A DNA stretch of 42,131 nt from an uncultured Mediterranea sp. Its GTDB lineage: Bacteria; Bacteroidota; Bacteroidia; Bacteroidales; Bacteroidaceae. The stretch covers positions 1 through 42,131 of the forward strand of contig CAMACX010000025.1 of NCBI GenBank assembly GCA_945831575.1. The letters run 5' to 3'. Below the pieces are notes generated by a model that saw only the letters and a program-made list of their open reading frames with translations, ran no database searches and was not told the DNA's origin. This document shows positions 10,642-20,310 of this stretch, in pieces. The position numbers and the translations under genes were made by a program. Numbering within the stretch: the stretch's first letter is position 1; every line of letters begins with the position of its first letter.

Positions 10642-10646
10642 TACGA

Positions 10647-10678
10647 CAAAAGTAGCGCTTTTCCTCCATACATGCAAA
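10647..10678 (-). promoter_or_regulatory. Promoter of the 6S-like ncRNA
   Basis: Minus strand: TTTG (10678-10675), 20-nt spacer, TACTTTTG (10654-10647). Start of transcription expected near 10641. Confidence 0.8.
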
Positions 10679-10702
10679 TATTTCGGCAGAATAATTCCTC
10701 AA

Positions 10703-10744
10703 AAAATCAAAAAGCGGTGAGAGACTCCAGTTTCCCACCGCTTT
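10703..10744 (-). terminator. Terminator after rplT
   Basis: Minus strand: AAAGCGGTG (10744-10736) pairs with CACCGCTTT (10719-10711), followed by a T-rich tract, starting 21 bp after the rplT stop. It separates the thrS-rplT operon from the ncRNA. Confidence 0.85.
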
Positions 10745-10764
10745 CCTATCAGTAAAAGCTACAA

Positions 10765-11115
10765 TTAAGCAGCCTTAGCTTTAGCTACAATAGCCTTGAA
10801 AGCCTCTTGATGGTTCATAGCCAAATCGGCCAGCACCTTGCGGTTGATTTCGATACCAGCCTTGTGAAGCAGGCCCATCAGCTTAGAATAAGAGAGACCC
10901 TCCAGACGAGCGGCAGCGTTGATACGCTGAATCCACAATGCGCGGAAGTTTCTCTTCTTGGCCTTACGGTCACGGAATGCATAGGTCAGACCTTTCTCCC
11001 AAGTATTCTTGGCAACGGTCCAGACATTCTTTCTTGCACCAAAGTAACCTCTGGTCAACTTCAAAATTTTCTTTCTTCTTGCTCTAGAAGCAACGTGATT
11101 TACTGATCTTGGCAT
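10765..11115 (-). CDS. rplT: 50S ribosomal protein L20
   Basis: 116 residues, normal length. Basic N-terminal arm ([19 protein letters not shown]) that inserts in 23S rRNA, followed by the family signature [13 protein letters not shown] and the C-terminal globular helix bundle. Last gene of the thrS-infC-rpmI-rplT operon. L20 often represses this operon by binding its own leader; the unusually long 109-nt gap to rpmI upstream could hold such a site, but I do not recognise a defined structure there. Confidence 0.97.
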   Translation of the reverse strand: MPRSVNHVASRARRKKILKLTRGYFGARKNVWTVAKNTWEKGLTYAFRDRKAKKRNFRALWIQRINAAARLEGLSYSKLMGLLHKAGIEINRKVLADLAMNHQEAFKAIVAKAKAA

Positions 11116-11224
11116 AGTTTTTTTTCGTTTTTGAATGGTAGCGCCGGTGTGTCAAGCATCGGTCTTCAAGCTATTCATTCGGTTAATAACTTTAATAATA
11201 AGTCTTTCGCTTGCTTTTAACGGC

Positions 11225-11422
11225 TTACTTCATGGCGAGGAGAGACTTCACCTGAGCTACGTTAGTCGTATCAACAGTCGTAGCATAGCACAAATTTCTC
11301 TTCTGCTTTTTCGTCTTCTTCGTCAGAATGTGGCTGTGAAAAGCATGCTTTCTCTTGATTTTACCCGTTCCGGTAAGAGTAAATCTTTTTTTGGCACCGG
11401 AGTTCGTCTTGATCTTTGGCAT
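11225..11422 (-). CDS. rpmI: 50S ribosomal protein L35
   Basis: 65 residues; classic L35 start [24 protein letters not shown] and a very basic middle ([12 protein letters not shown]). Lies between infC (57 bp) and rplT (109 bp), as in most bacteria. Confidence 0.96.
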   Translation of the reverse strand: MPKIKTNSGAKKRFTLTGTGKIKRKHAFHSHILTKKTKKQKRNLCYATTVDTTNVAQVKSLLAMK

Positions 11423-11479
11423 CTTGTTTTACTTTTAAATTATTAAATTATATATGGCAACGCACTATACCTAAAGGCG

Positions 11480-12061
11480 TTACTCATCTTCTTCTGTATT
11501 GGCCTGTGCCTGCTGAGGTTGAGGTTTCTTAGCCGACACCCCTTTCTTGGGAGAAAGCTGTATCGTCATCCGTTTGCCCTCAAGCACCGGCATCTGATCC
11601 ACTTTGGCGTACTCTTCGAGGTCATTGGCAAAGCGCAGTAACAGCACCTCGCCCTGCTCCTTGAAGAGGATCGAACGTCCCTTGAAGAAAACGTAAGCTT
11701 TCACCTTGTCTCCATCGCTCAGGAAGCCGATAGCATGCTTCAACTTGAAGTTGTAGTCATGGTCATCGGTCTGCGGTCCGAAACGAATCTCCTTGACGTT
11801 GACCTTCACCTGTTTGGCTTTCTGTTCCTTCTGACGTTTCTTCAGCTGGTACAGGAATTTAGAGTAATCGATAATTCTGCAAACAGGGGGCTGTGCATTC
11901 GGTGAGATTTCGACCAGGTCGGCTTCATGTTCTTCAGCTAACCGAAGTGCTTGCGCTATCGGATAGACCTTCGACTCTACTTCGTCGCCTACTATGCGTA
12001 CTTCTTTGGCACGGATCTGCTCGTTGATCCGATGTTGCCCTTTTAAGCTGTCATTCTTCAT
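11480..12061 (-). CDS. infC: Translation initiation factor IF-3
   Basis: 193 residues. N-domain with [16 protein letters not shown] and [19 protein letters not shown], Lys-rich linker ([24 protein letters not shown]), C-domain [22 protein letters not shown] that binds the 30S platform, and a low-complexity acidic/Gln tail typical of Bacteroidetes. IF-3 enforces start-codon fidelity and keeps subunits apart. Here the start codon is plain ATG (12061) with an alternative none nearby, unlike the ATT start used for autoregulation in E. coli. Confidence 0.97.
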   Translation of the reverse strand: MKNDSLKGQHRINEQIRAKEVRIVGDEVESKVYPIAQALRLAEEHEADLVEISPNAQPPVCRIIDYSKFLYQLKKRQKEQKAKQVKVNVKEIRFGPQTDDHDYNFKLKHAIGFLSDGDKVKAYVFFKGRSILFKEQGEVLLLRFANDLEEYAKVDQMPVLEGKRMTIQLSPKKGVSAKKPQPQQAQANTEEDE

Positions 12062-12127
12062 TAAGTAACTTTACTTGTTCCTGTTTATTTCTGATTAATA
12101 ATTACTGCTAAATCCGTAAATTGCGCG

Positions 12128-12135
12128 CAAAGTTA
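12128..12135 (-). promoter_or_regulatory. Possible internal promoter for infC-rpmI-rplT
   Basis: Minus strand TAACTTTG overlaps the thrS stop region and fits TAnnTTTG, leaving a ~65-nt leader before infC. No TTTG at -33, so weak. Confidence 0.35.
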
Positions 12136-14073
12136 CCACTTATTTATCATATTTTGAACTTCTTCGCTGATTTTTTTAGCAAAATCTTCAATTTTCATGC
12201 TTCCTTGGTCGCCTTCACCCTGTTTACGGATGGCAACTTCGCCATTTTGGGCCTCTTTCTCGCCCACAACCAGCATGTAAGGGATGCGCTTCATCTCGTT
12301 GTCGCGAATCTTGCGGCCAATCTTCTCGTTGCGCTCATCCACGTAAGCGCGGATGTCGTACTGCTTCAACTGCTTCTTCACTTCGAGTGCATAGTCATTG
12401 AATTTCTCGCTGATGGGCAGGATGGCTACCTGATCAGGCATGAGCCACAGGGGGAACTTACCGGCGGTGTGCTCAATGAGCACGGCTACGAAACGTTCCA
12501 TCGAACCGAAGGGAGCACGGTGAATCATCACGGGACGGTGCTTCTGGTTGTCAGCACCGGTGTATTCGAGTTGGAAGCGCTCGGGCAAGTTGTAGTCAAC
12601 CTGGATAGTACCCAACTGCCAGCGACGACCAATGGCATCCTTTACCATGAAGTCGAGCTTAGGACCGTAGAAGGCAGCTTCACCATACTCGATCTTGGCC
12701 TTCAGTCCCTTCTCCTCACAGGCCTCAATGATAGCCTGCTCAGCACGTTCCCAGTTCTCATCGCTACCGATGTACTTCTCACGGTTCACCTTGTCACGCA
12801 GTGAGATCTGTGCCTCTACATTCTGGAAGTCCATCGACTTGAAGACGATGGAGATGATATCCATCACGCGAAGGAATTCGCCCTTCACCTGGTCGGGGCG
12901 GCAATAGATGTGAGCATCGTCCTGTGTAAAGCTGCGCACGCGAGTCAATCCATGCAGTTCACCGCTCTGCTCGTAACGACATACCGTACCAAACTCAGCC
13001 AGACGCAAGGGCAGGTCTTTGTATGAACGGGGTGAGTTCTTGAAGATCATGCAATGGTGAGGGCAGTTCATTGGCTTGAGGAAGTACTCTTCACCTTCTT
13101 CAGGAGTATGGATGGGTTGGAACGAGTCCTTACCGTACTTGGCATAGTGACCCGAAGTGATGTAGAGCAGCTTATTACCAATAGGCGGAGTGATGACCTC
13201 CTGATAATCGTAACGGGCCTGAATGCGGCGCAGGAACTCCTGCAGACGCAAACGGACAGACGTACCCTTGGGCAACCACATGGGAAGACCCTTGCCCACT
13301 GTATCGGAGAACATGAAGAGGTCCATCTCCTTACCGATCTTGCGGTGGTCACGCTTCTTAGCCTCCTCAAGCAGCACGAGGTATTCGTCGAGCATCTTCT
13401 TCTTGGGGAAGGTGATACCGTAGATACGGGTCATCATCTTGCGATCCTCGCGACCACGCCAGTAGGCACCGGCCACAGAGGTCAGTTTGATGGCCTTAAT
13501 GGGAGCGGTGGTCAACAGGTGAGGTCCACGGCAGAGGTCAGTGAAAGCACCCTGCGTATAGGTAGTGATGTGACCATCTTCCAATTCAGAGATGAGTTCA
13601 CACTTGTAAGTCTCCCCACGTTCGCCAAATTTCTTCAAGGCATCAGCCTTGGCAATGTCGCTACGTACCAGCGCCTCTTTCTTGGCTGCCAGTTCCACCA
13701 TCTTCTGTTCAATCATAGGCAGGTCGCCCTCCTTGATGACAGCCTCACCTGGATCGACATCATAATAGAAGCCATTCTCGATGGCCGGACCGATACCAAA
13801 CTGGATACCCGGATAGAGTTCCTGTAAGGCCTCGGCCAGCAGGTGGGCACTGGTATGCCAGAAGGCATGCTTACCCTGTTCATCTTCCCACTTGTAGAGC
13901 ACCACCTCTGCATCTTGATTGATGGGGCGATTGAGCTCTACCGTTTCACCATTCACGCCGCAGGCCAATACCTCCTGAGCCAGACGCGAACTGATGCTCT
14001 CAGCAATCTGTAAACCGGTGACCCCTTCGTTATACTCACGCACGGAGCCATCGGGAAAAGTGATTTTAATCAT
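12133..14073 (-). CDS. thrS: Threonine--tRNA ligase
   Basis: 646 residues, full length. TGS domain (1-60, [17 protein letters not shown]), editing domain with HTSAH and later Cys/His in DLCRGPHL, class II catalytic core with the zinc ligand Cys in [10 protein letters not shown], motif 2 [21 protein letters not shown], motif 3 [16 protein letters not shown], and the C-terminal anticodon-binding domain ([18 protein letters not shown]). Charges tRNA-Thr with threonine and edits Ser-tRNA-Thr. First gene of the conserved operon with infC, rpmI and rplT; infC starts 71 bp after its stop. No T-box leader is seen upstream. Confidence 0.98.
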   Translation of the reverse strand: MIKITFPDGSVREYNEGVTGLQIAESISSRLAQEVLACGVNGETVELNRPINQDAEVVLYKWEDEQGKHAFWHTSAHLLAEALQELYPGIQFGIGPAIENGFYYDVDPGEAVIKEGDLPMIEQKMVELAAKKEALVRSDIAKADALKKFGERGETYKCELISELEDGHITTYTQGAFTDLCRGPHLLTTAPIKAIKLTSVAGAYWRGREDRKMMTRIYGITFPKKKMLDEYLVLLEEAKKRDHRKIGKEMDLFMFSDTVGKGLPMWLPKGTSVRLRLQEFLRRIQARYDYQEVITPPIGNKLLYITSGHYAKYGKDSFQPIHTPEEGEEYFLKPMNCPHHCMIFKNSPRSYKDLPLRLAEFGTVCRYEQSGELHGLTRVRSFTQDDAHIYCRPDQVKGEFLRVMDIISIVFKSMDFQNVEAQISLRDKVNREKYIGSDENWERAEQAIIEACEEKGLKAKIEYGEAAFYGPKLDFMVKDAIGRRWQLGTIQVDYNLPERFQLEYTGADNQKHRPVMIHRAPFGSMERFVAVLIEHTAGKFPLWLMPDQVAILPISEKFNDYALEVKKQLKQYDIRAYVDERNEKIGRKIRDNEMKRIPYMLVVGEKEAQNGEVAIRKQGEGDQGSMKIEDFAKKISEEVQNMINKW

Positions 14074-14105
14074 ATAGTCAATAATTTAAATTCAATATGA
14101 GGACG

Positions 14106-14134
14106 CAAAAATAGCGATTTCTTTTGGATTAACC
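14106..14134 (-). promoter_or_regulatory. Promoter of the thrS operon
   Basis: Minus strand TATTTTTG (14113-14106) as -7 box, ~27-nt leader. -33 shows GGTTAA 15 nt upstream rather than TTTG, the same unusual layout as the wza promoter. Confidence 0.55.
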
Positions 14135-14153
14135 GCTTTATTTGAAAAAAATG

Positions 14154-16163
14154 TTATTCATGAACAAAGGTAAAGCGTTTAATCACGTTGTAGGCAGCCA
14201 CAATGCCCAGCTCTCCAGCTTTACTTAAGTCTTTAATTCCCTGTTTGTTATTACCAAGATAGATATGAGTTAACCCCCGGTTGTAATAAGCTTCGGCAAA
14301 AGCCGGTGAGAGCTCTATGGCCTTATCATAGTCGGCGAGCGCCCCACGATAGTCTTTCAGTGAGGACATGACGTTACCACGGTTGAAATAGGCATAGACA
14401 AAGTCGGGAGCCAACTGAATCACTTGGTCAAGGTCCTTCTTGACGATTTCGTAATCCACGGCAGAGACCTCATGGCCATCGCCTTCAGCCTTGCGGTACT
14501 CCAACTGCTTACAGCGCACCAATGCTCGCATAAAGTAAGCCGGGAAAAACTGTTCATCGAGGAGGATGGCCTGCGTATAGTCATCTACAGCATTTGCAAA
14601 GTCCTGCACCAGATAGAAATCCAGTCCTCGGACAAAGCGCTTTCTCGCATCTTGGTCGCTGGCCACGATATCCGATGTATGACTATCAATCAGCGCAAAA
14701 TGGAAATTGACCTGCTCAGCGGTGAGTGGTGCCTCCATATTGGTAATCTTAAGATGGCGCGGGAAGAGCTTTGATTGGTTGAGTTCATCAATCATACGAT
14801 GCGTATGTACACTTTTCTTCACCTCACTCAACTTTTCATAATAGGTCAACGCAAAGAAGGGCTCCAATTTGACCAGGACATTGCGGTCCTGTACGCGACC
14901 TCGGTAGTCACTGGTATATTTCTGGTTCACCTCTGTATCATCAGCTACCACAATTTTGCGGTAGTTATTCATGTTACGATTGGACTTCTTACGAGTCTTT
15001 GACTCCTCATCTTCCTCCTCATCTGATTGATTATCATTCGCTTGGTAGCCTGCCGTAGAAACTCCGTTACGCCGGTCAAGCTGCATCTTCATCACCTTAA
15101 ATTCATCTTCATCAGCTCCCTTCTTATCCCCCACTCTGCGACGGATGGCTGCGCGACGGAAGTAACCCGCTTCGAAGCGTGGATACTTCTCCAGTACAAG
15201 CGAAATGTCGGCAATAGCTCCCCTTAAGTCACCAGTCTGCTCACGCAGCAGGGCACGGTTATAAGTAGCCATCATATTATCCGGCTCCATGTCAAGCACA
15301 AAGTCAAAGTCCTCAATGGCACGGTTGTCATCACCTACCTGTGCACGAAGCAGTCCCCGGTTGTAGTGACCAAGGAAATTATTGGGGTCGATATCCAAGG
15401 CAAGGTCGTAGTCGCTCATGGCACCACGCAGGTTATTCTGGTGATAACGTGCGAGAGCACGATTGATATAACTACCGGCATTCCTTACACTAAGGTAGAT
15501 GGATTGATTCAAGTCCTCTTCAGCCAGTTTATATTCTCCCTGCTGCAAGCGGACTACAGCACGTGCCGACCAGCCATCGGGATCGTAACGATCCATCTCT
15601 ATCACCTTATCAAAGTCCTTCAGGGCCTGAATCGTATCATTCTGCCGAAGAGCCACCTCACCACGCATCAGATAAGCACGAGTATAGCGAGGGGAGACCT
15701 TCAGCAACTGAGCCAGGTCATCGTTAGCCGCAACGTAATCCTTCTTTTGCATGTGACAGAGTGTCAGATTATGCCACAGCACCAGGTTCTCCGGATCATA
15801 CTTCAAAGCAGTACGGTAATCCTCAATAGCTTCATCAAATTTATTCTGCCTAATGCGAGCCAATCCTCGGACCTGATAAGCACCAACCACAAAGGGATTC
15901 TTCTGAATTGCAATATCACAGTCATCTTCCGCACCCTGGTAATCCTCCAGATTGATTTTCGCTAATCCACGGAAGAAGTAAGGCTCGAAGAGATAGGGCT
16001 TCGCATTGATTACCTGGTTGAAATACTGTATGGAAAGCACATAATCTTCAAAATAGAGCGCATTGCGGGCAATGGTCATAACCCGCTCCGTGTTGATCTG
16101 AGCATACAAGGATGCAGGGAGCAACAAGAGGAACCAAAGAAGTCTATGTATTCTTTCCATCAT
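14154..16163 (-). CDS. Secreted/periplasmic tetratricopeptide repeat protein
   Basis: 669 residues from ATG at 16163 (an in-frame TTG precedes it; ATG at 16160 is equally possible). Signal peptide ERIHRLLWFLLLLPASLYAQ. At least a dozen TPR units cover residues ~25-365 (for example YFRGLAKINLEDYQGAEDD, AYLMRGEVALRQNDTIQAL, GHYNRGLLRAQVGDDNRAI), broken by an acidic/basic low-complexity linker ~370-400 (SDEEEDEESKTRKKSNRN) and a non-TPR segment ~400-510, then three or four more TPRs to the end. TPR arrays are protein-interaction scaffolds; no catalytic domain is visible. It starts 9 bp after def and probably ends the ruvX-def operon. Confidence 0.85.
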   Translation of the reverse strand: MMERIHRLLWFLLLLPASLYAQINTERVMTIARNALYFEDYVLSIQYFNQVINAKPYLFEPYFFRGLAKINLEDYQGAEDDCDIAIQKNPFVVGAYQVRGLARIRQNKFDEAIEDYRTALKYDPENLVLWHNLTLCHMQKKDYVAANDDLAQLLKVSPRYTRAYLMRGEVALRQNDTIQALKDFDKVIEMDRYDPDGWSARAVVRLQQGEYKLAEEDLNQSIYLSVRNAGSYINRALARYHQNNLRGAMSDYDLALDIDPNNFLGHYNRGLLRAQVGDDNRAIEDFDFVLDMEPDNMMATYNRALLREQTGDLRGAIADISLVLEKYPRFEAGYFRRAAIRRRVGDKKGADEDEFKVMKMQLDRRNGVSTAGYQANDNQSDEEEDEESKTRKKSNRNMNNYRKIVVADDTEVNQKYTSDYRGRVQDRNVLVKLEPFFALTYYEKLSEVKKSVHTHRMIDELNQSKLFPRHLKITNMEAPLTAEQVNFHFALIDSHTSDIVASDQDARKRFVRGLDFYLVQDFANAVDDYTQAILLDEQFFPAYFMRALVRCKQLEYRKAEGDGHEVSAVDYEIVKKDLDQVIQLAPDFVYAYFNRGNVMSSLKDYRGALADYDKAIELSPAFAEAYYNRGLTHIYLGNNKQGIKDLSKAGELGIVAAYNVIKRFTFVHE

Positions 16164-16172
16164 CAATTCATA

Positions 16173-16727
16173 TTATCTAACGGTTTTAACACGATACGTA
16201 CAGTGCGCCTTGCCCTTGAGCATAGCATTCAGTTTGCCTTTAATCATCTGCTTGCGCAAGGCAGAGAGGTGATCAATGAACATTTTCCCCTCCAAGTGGT
16301 CGAACTCATGCTGCATGACACGGGCCAGAAAGCCTTCTACCTCTTCATCATGAGGTACCAAATCTGCATCGAGGTAGGTGACATGAATCTTGCTGCCACG
16401 TTTTACCGACTCATGAATGCCAGGCAAGCTCAGACAGCCTTCGTCCATGGAGACTTCGTCACCACTTACCTCCAGGATATGGGGATTGATAAAGGCCTTC
16501 TTGAGACCTTTATATTCAGGATAGTCATCCGAGAGCACATCAAGGTCTATCACCACCACACGGATGGGAAGACCAATCTGCGGTGCTGCCAAACCTACGC
16601 CTTCGGCATGTTCCATGGTCTCAAACATATTGGCAATCAATTCCTTCAGATTCGGGTAGTCGGGAGTAATATCTTCAGCCACTTTTCTTAGTACAGGCTG
16701 ACCGTACACATAAATGGGTAAAATCAT
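16173..16727 (-). CDS. def: Peptide deformylase
   Basis: 184 residues. All three metal/active-site motifs: [10 protein letters not shown] (43-52), EGCLSLPG (96-103, Cys98 ligand) and HEFDH (140-144, two His ligands and catalytic Glu). Removes the formyl group from nascent N-terminal Met. Lies 15 bp after ruvX and 9 bp before the TPR gene. Confidence 0.97.
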   Translation of the reverse strand: MILPIYVYGQPVLRKVAEDITPDYPNLKELIANMFETMEHAEGVGLAAPQIGLPIRVVVIDLDVLSDDYPEYKGLKKAFINPHILEVSGDEVSMDEGCLSLPGIHESVKRGSKIHVTYLDADLVPHDEEVEGFLARVMQHEFDHLEGKMFIDHLSALRKQMIKGKLNAMLKGKAHCTYRVKTVR

Positions 16728-16742
16728 TTTAAACTGTTGTAT

Positions 16743-17168
16743 TTAGATGTTCATACGTTTTTGAGTTTCCAGATAAGATTGCAAGATGATGGTGGCACTG
16801 ATTTCATCCACCAAGGCTTTGTTCTGTCGGTCCTTCTTTTTGAGGCCTGCATCAAGCATCGCACGATGAGCCAGAACAGAGGTAAACCGCTCATCCACAT
16901 AGGTCACTGGGATAGTCGGGAGCTGTTTGCGCAGTGTGTTGACAAATGGTTCGATGCGCTTCATATTCTCTGAAGCATCGTTGTTCATCTGTTTGGGTAA
17001 ACCAACCAAAATACGCTCAACCGGTTCTTTGATAACATATTGCTTGATGAAAGCAAGCAGTTCGGTGGTGGATACAGTGGTCAGGCCGCCTGCAATAAGC
17101 TGCAGCGGATCGGTCACGGCAACGCCAGAGCGTTTCTTTCCATAGTCTATAGCCAGTATTCTACTCAT
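16743..17168 (-). CDS. ruvX: Putative pre-16S rRNA nuclease / Holliday junction resolvase-like YqgF (RuvX)
   Basis: 141 residues, RNase H-like fold: ILAIDYGKKRSGVAVTD (first acidic residue D), VERILVGLPKQMN, VTYVDERFTSVLAHRAM and the C-terminal DEISATIILQSYLE with the last catalytic Asp. In E. coli the homologue completes 5' end maturation of 16S rRNA. First gene of ruvX-def-TPR. Its promoter ends only 8 nt before the ATG, so the mRNA leader is very short. Confidence 0.93.
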   Translation of the reverse strand: MSRILAIDYGKKRSGVAVTDPLQLIAGGLTTVSTTELLAFIKQYVIKEPVERILVGLPKQMNNDASENMKRIEPFVNTLRKQLPTIPVTYVDERFTSVLAHRAMLDAGLKKKDRQNKALVDEISATIILQSYLETQKRMNI

Positions 17169-17176
17169 ATCGGCGG

Positions 17177-17208
17177 CAAAAGTACAACATCTTTCCTATT
17201 ACACCAAA
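17177..17208 (-). promoter_or_regulatory. Promoter of ruvX-def-TPR operon, nearly leaderless
   Basis: Minus strand: TTTG (17208-17205), 20-nt spacer, TACTTTTG (17184-17177), then 8 nt to the ruvX ATG. Confidence 0.8.
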
Positions 17209-17242
17209 AAGAGTATGATAAAAGACTTTAAGCCGAGGAGAT

Positions 17243-17275
17243 AAAAAAGAGGGATGTACTCACGCACATCCCTCT
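17243..17275 (-). terminator. Terminator after the OmpA-family gene
   Basis: Minus strand: perfect 10-bp stem AGAGGGATGT/ACATCCCTCT (17275-17266 with 17257-17248), 8-nt loop, then T6. Confidence 0.9.
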
Positions 17276-17304
17276 ACTTGTATAGTTGAGACTAAGAAAT
17301 TCGA

Positions 17305-18429
17305 TTATTCGAGAATTACACAACGGTTCAGGTAATCCTTACCGAACATGTTCTCTGTACCACCGAAGCCTACGAGTTCGAGCTGATCCTTGTCAACGCC
17401 CTCAGCAACGAGTGCATCGTAAACGACCTGAGCACGCTTTTCAGAAAGCTTCTGGTTGAATGAAGCGCTACCCGTAGCCTTATCGCAGTAACCAGCAATC
17501 TTGTACTTCTTGTCGGGGTTAGCCTTGAGAGACTTGGCTGCCAACTGGATGTTAACCTTACCATAATCATCCAGCTTAGCGCTACCCAGGTTGAAGAAGA
17601 TAGCACGGATACCAGCCGTTTCAACTTCCTTAACCACTTCCTTAGATTCTACAGGACGTGAAGCTATAGCAGCGTTCTTAGCATTGGTCAGGTCAGTCTG
17701 AGCCTGAGCCAGTTCAGAACGATAACGATTAAGCTCGTCATTGATAGCTGACTGGTCAACCTTGCTGATGTAAGGCACAAACTTCTTGCCACCGAAGTAG
17801 TAAGTAGCACCAGCCAGCAGAGATACAGCTCCATCCGTATGAGCACTGCTCTTACTACCGAAGATAGAGGGAGATACCTCACCGCGAGCCTCAACGTTAA
17901 TGTCCCAGTTCTCGTGGATATTGAATGCTCCCTGTAAGCCTACAGAACCGTTAACCAGTGCATTCAGATCCTCCTGCTTGCCATAAGCCTTCGTAAAGGT
18001 CAAGCCAGGACCAGCAAATACTGACAGGTTGAAGAGACGGTCGGGATTGTAACCCCAGATAGCGTTAGATACATTATACAAAGCATCGAAACGTACCGTA
18101 CCGAATGTCTTGTTCTTCTCTTTAATGTATTCACCAGGTTCCTGTCCGTAATTGCTGTAGAGGGTTGACCAGAAGCCGGCAACCTGAGCGCGAACACCCC
18201 AAGTAGGAGTAAACAACTTACCGAAAGAGATAGCCAGATTGGGCGTAATTGCTTTGCCCAAGCCGTAATCGCTGTTGTCGGGGTTCACACAAACCTGACC
18301 ACCAACGCCTACACTTACAAAGAAGTTGTCTTTCCAGCTTTCGCTGACATACTTCTCTTTGGTCTGTGCAGAGAGGGTGCTTGCAGCCCCAGCCAACATC
18401 AAAGATAATATAACTAATTTACTTTTCAT
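17305..18429 (-). CDS. OmpA-family outer-membrane protein with N-terminal beta-barrel
   Basis: 374 residues. Signal peptide MKSKLVILSLMLAGAASTLSAQ; residues ~30-215 form a beta-barrel (alternating amphipathic strands such as DNFFVSVGVGGQV and GAVSLLAGATYYFGG); a short coiled coil ~225-250 (INDELNRYRSELAQAQTDLTNAKN); and an OmpA C-terminal peptidoglycan-binding domain ~270-374 (IFFNLGSAKLDDYGKVNI, KLSEKRAQVVYDALVAEGV, NRCVILE). It likely tethers the outer membrane to peptidoglycan. It is the last gene of the envelope cluster, 61 bp after the YjbH-like gene with no terminator between; no clear promoter lies directly upstream. Confidence 0.92.
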   Translation of the reverse strand: MKSKLVILSLMLAGAASTLSAQTKEKYVSESWKDNFFVSVGVGGQVCVNPDNSDYGLGKAITPNLAISFGKLFTPTWGVRAQVAGFWSTLYSNYGQEPGEYIKEKNKTFGTVRFDALYNVSNAIWGYNPDRLFNLSVFAGPGLTFTKAYGKQEDLNALVNGSVGLQGAFNIHENWDINVEARGEVSPSIFGSKSSAHTDGAVSLLAGATYYFGGKKFVPYISKVDQSAINDELNRYRSELAQAQTDLTNAKNAAIASRPVESKEVVKEVETAGIRAIFFNLGSAKLDDYGKVNIQLAAKSLKANPDKKYKIAGYCDKATGSASFNQKLSEKRAQVVYDALVAEGVDKDQLELVGFGGTENMFGKDYLNRCVILE

Positions 18430-18490
18430 TGTTTTTTTGAATTTAATATTTCAACACTTTTTGTTTTTATTTGCTTCCCGACCACTCGAC

Positions 18491-19240
18491 TTACCTCAGA
18501 TACATCTTATAAGTCAAACCGCCGGTAAAGTATTTCATTTTTTGCATTTCTACCTGCGCGTGCAAGTGATTGAAAAGCAAATAGGTGGCACCCATAGCGA
18601 AATCCTTACTATCATATTCAGCAATCAACCGCAACTGCGGATGAAAAGAAGGATTGTAAGAGATACCCATTGCAATTCCGTTAAGCGGATAGTCGTTTCG
18701 ATTGTTCCAGAGGTAAGAGAGATGAACCCCTATTTCCTCTTTGCCAACGGGAATGTGTTTGGTCGCAGCAATATAGAAGCGGGAAAAATATCCGTTTCCA
18801 TCACTTGATGCTATTGTCCCGTCACCTGACCCAGTATAAGGATCGGACGTTCCGAGAACTACAGCAGGCATATACTTCCAAAACTGACCCTCCTCCAACG
18901 CCCTAAAGCGGAATGAGAAGTAGCGATCTTGGTTCGTAAACTTACCTTTTCCCACTTTCCAATCAATCCCAATGTGTTGCGACTGAAACAAAGTCGCCGT
19001 ATAGGCCACCTCCATCCAAGGGAAAATGGTCACATTGAGATAGTAATTGTACGTATGGTAATACCATCCAGAAGGAGTAATCTCCTTATTCAAAAAGTTT
19101 CCACCAATCATCACTGTCTTATCCTTCTGCATTTCGCCAGAAGGCATGTGCAGCAGACCGGTGACACCGTAGGTCAACTGAGCAGAAAGCATAAACGGAC
19201 AGCAAACCAATAAGAATATAATAGCTATACGTTTAATCAT
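18491..19240 (-). CDS. YjbH-domain outer-membrane protein (resembles N-terminal half of YjbH)
   Basis: 249 residues. Signal peptide MIKRIAIIFLLVCCPFMLSAQ, then a YjbH-like opening (YGVTGLLHMPSGEMQKDKT, GGNFLNKE, YLNVTIFPWMEVAYTATLF) and continuing beta-strands to a C-terminal aromatic-plus-basic end (YKMYLR). E. coli YjbH/GfcD (~700 residues) is an outer-membrane barrel needed for exopolysaccharide production. Here only the first part of such a protein is present, and the gene two positions upstream resembles the second part. Weak recall of the family underlies the comparison; the signal peptide and barrel character are directly visible. Confidence 0.7.
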   Translation of the reverse strand: MIKRIAIIFLLVCCPFMLSAQLTYGVTGLLHMPSGEMQKDKTVMIGGNFLNKEITPSGWYYHTYNYYLNVTIFPWMEVAYTATLFQSQHIGIDWKVGKGKFTNQDRYFSFRFRALEEGQFWKYMPAVVLGTSDPYTGSGDGTIASSDGNGYFSRFYIAATKHIPVGKEEIGVHLSYLWNNRNDYPLNGIAMGISYNPSFHPQLRLIAEYDSKDFAMGATYLLFNHLHAQVEMQKMKYFTGGLTYKMYLR

Positions 19241-19322
19241 CTTCTTTTCTATTACAGTCTGTAAATAACTTCTGCTCAGTTGACTTGATGTTAGATTAAT
19301 CTAGCTATGTTAGACCTTCCGA

Positions 19323-20291
19323 TTATTCACCGATAGATGTACCACCACCAGCGCCATTGCTGCCACCATGACCATTGTGGTTATCGTGAGAGTCATGAGA
19401 GTCATGAGAGTCATGAGAGTCATGAGACTCATAAGTAGGTTCAACCTTCCAAGTAGCCTGATAAGTAACCTGACCTGACTTACCGAAGAACTTCAAAGTC
19501 TGAATAGTGAAAGTTATAGTAACCTTATAGCCATTAATTGACTTACCAAGAACACCTTCTAATACGTAGGTCATCCCGATGTTTTTCAGGCCATAATTCA
19601 TGTTTAACTCAGCCTCAGCAGAAGCCACCCAAACCTGTCCTTCCGTAACAGCTTTGGTAAGATTATCCATATCAGGAGTAATAGTTGAAGCAAAGCCCTC
19701 GTAGTAAGGAACAGTAATAGGAAGAGATTCACCTACAGCTGCACTAGTAGGAACAGGAATCACTACCTTAGCACCACCATCATAGAAATCATACTGGATT
19801 CCATCAATACCTGAGAAATCCTGACCAATCAGATTTTTAATTGCGTCTTCATCAATATCATCCTTACTTGTAGGTGTTTTTTCCTCTGCCTTTTCAGCAG
19901 CTGCATCAGCTCCATTCAAGGCAAAATCAGCACTTGCAATACATACACCACCTTCAGCAGTGTAGGGCAAGGTTACAGTCTTAACAGCGTCCAGATAATC
20001 TTTCATCACAGCGCTTACTTTATACGTACCATCCTTTGTAAGATCTTCAGTGATGTAATAACCATCTGAATTAACAGACTGAACAAGAGAGCCAACAGTA
20101 ACTGAAGCCTGCAGAGCCGCACCTGTCTTGGCTGAAGAAACATTACCCTGAATGTAGTACTTTGCAGCAGGAATGTTTCCACTCTGATTGTCCAATTCTG
20201 CTTTCTCATAGCAGCTAGTCAATGCACCAACTGCCAACAAGGCCAATGCCAACTTGGCACTGAGTCCACGAAAAACACTTTTCATTTTCAT
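19323..20291 (-). CDS. DUF3869-like lipoprotein with His-rich repeat tail
   Basis: 322 residues. Lipoprotein signal with lipobox ALTSC (Cys27). Residues ~45-130 form a carboxypeptidase-regulatory-like beta domain (YYIQGNVSSAKTGAALQASV, GYYITEDLTKDGTYKVSAV), followed by an acidic linker and a second domain ~150-285 that I associate with DUF3869 of Bacteroides. The C-terminus carries five tandem Ser-His-Asp units, then NHNGHGG and a Gly-rich end: a potential divalent-metal-binding tail. Lies between the two YjbH-like genes (19-bp gap to the upstream one, 82 bp to the next), so likely an outer-membrane partner of that machinery. Confidence 0.7.
   Translation of the reverse strand: MKMKSVFRGLSAKLALALLAVGALTSCYEKAELDNQSGNIPAAKYYIQGNVSSAKTGAALQASVTVGSLVQSVNSDGYYITEDLTKDGTYKVSAVMKDYLDAVKTVTLPYTAEGGVCIASADFALNGADAAAEKAEEKTPTSKDDIDEDAIKNLIGQDFSGIDGIQYDFYDGGAKVVIPVPTSAAVGESLPITVPYYEGFASTITPDMDNLTKAVTEGQVWVASAEAELNMNYGLKNIGMTYVLEGVLGKSINGYKVTITFTIQTLKFFGKSGQVTYQATWKVEPTYESHDSHDSHDSHDSHDNHNGHGGSNGAGGGTSIGE
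19383..19427 (-). repeat. Five tandem 9-bp repeats encoding (Ser-His-Asp)5
   Basis: Four identical copies of TCTCATGAC and one variant (TCTCACGAT) in frame inside the lipoprotein gene. Copy-number change by slippage would lengthen or shorten the tail without frameshift. Confidence 0.9.
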
Positions 20292-20310
20292 CTCAAAAAT
20301 TAAAATAAAA

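Noticed and set aside
14074..14105. T-box or other riboswitch before thrS
   Set aside because: The expected leader is only ~27 nt, too short for a T-box.
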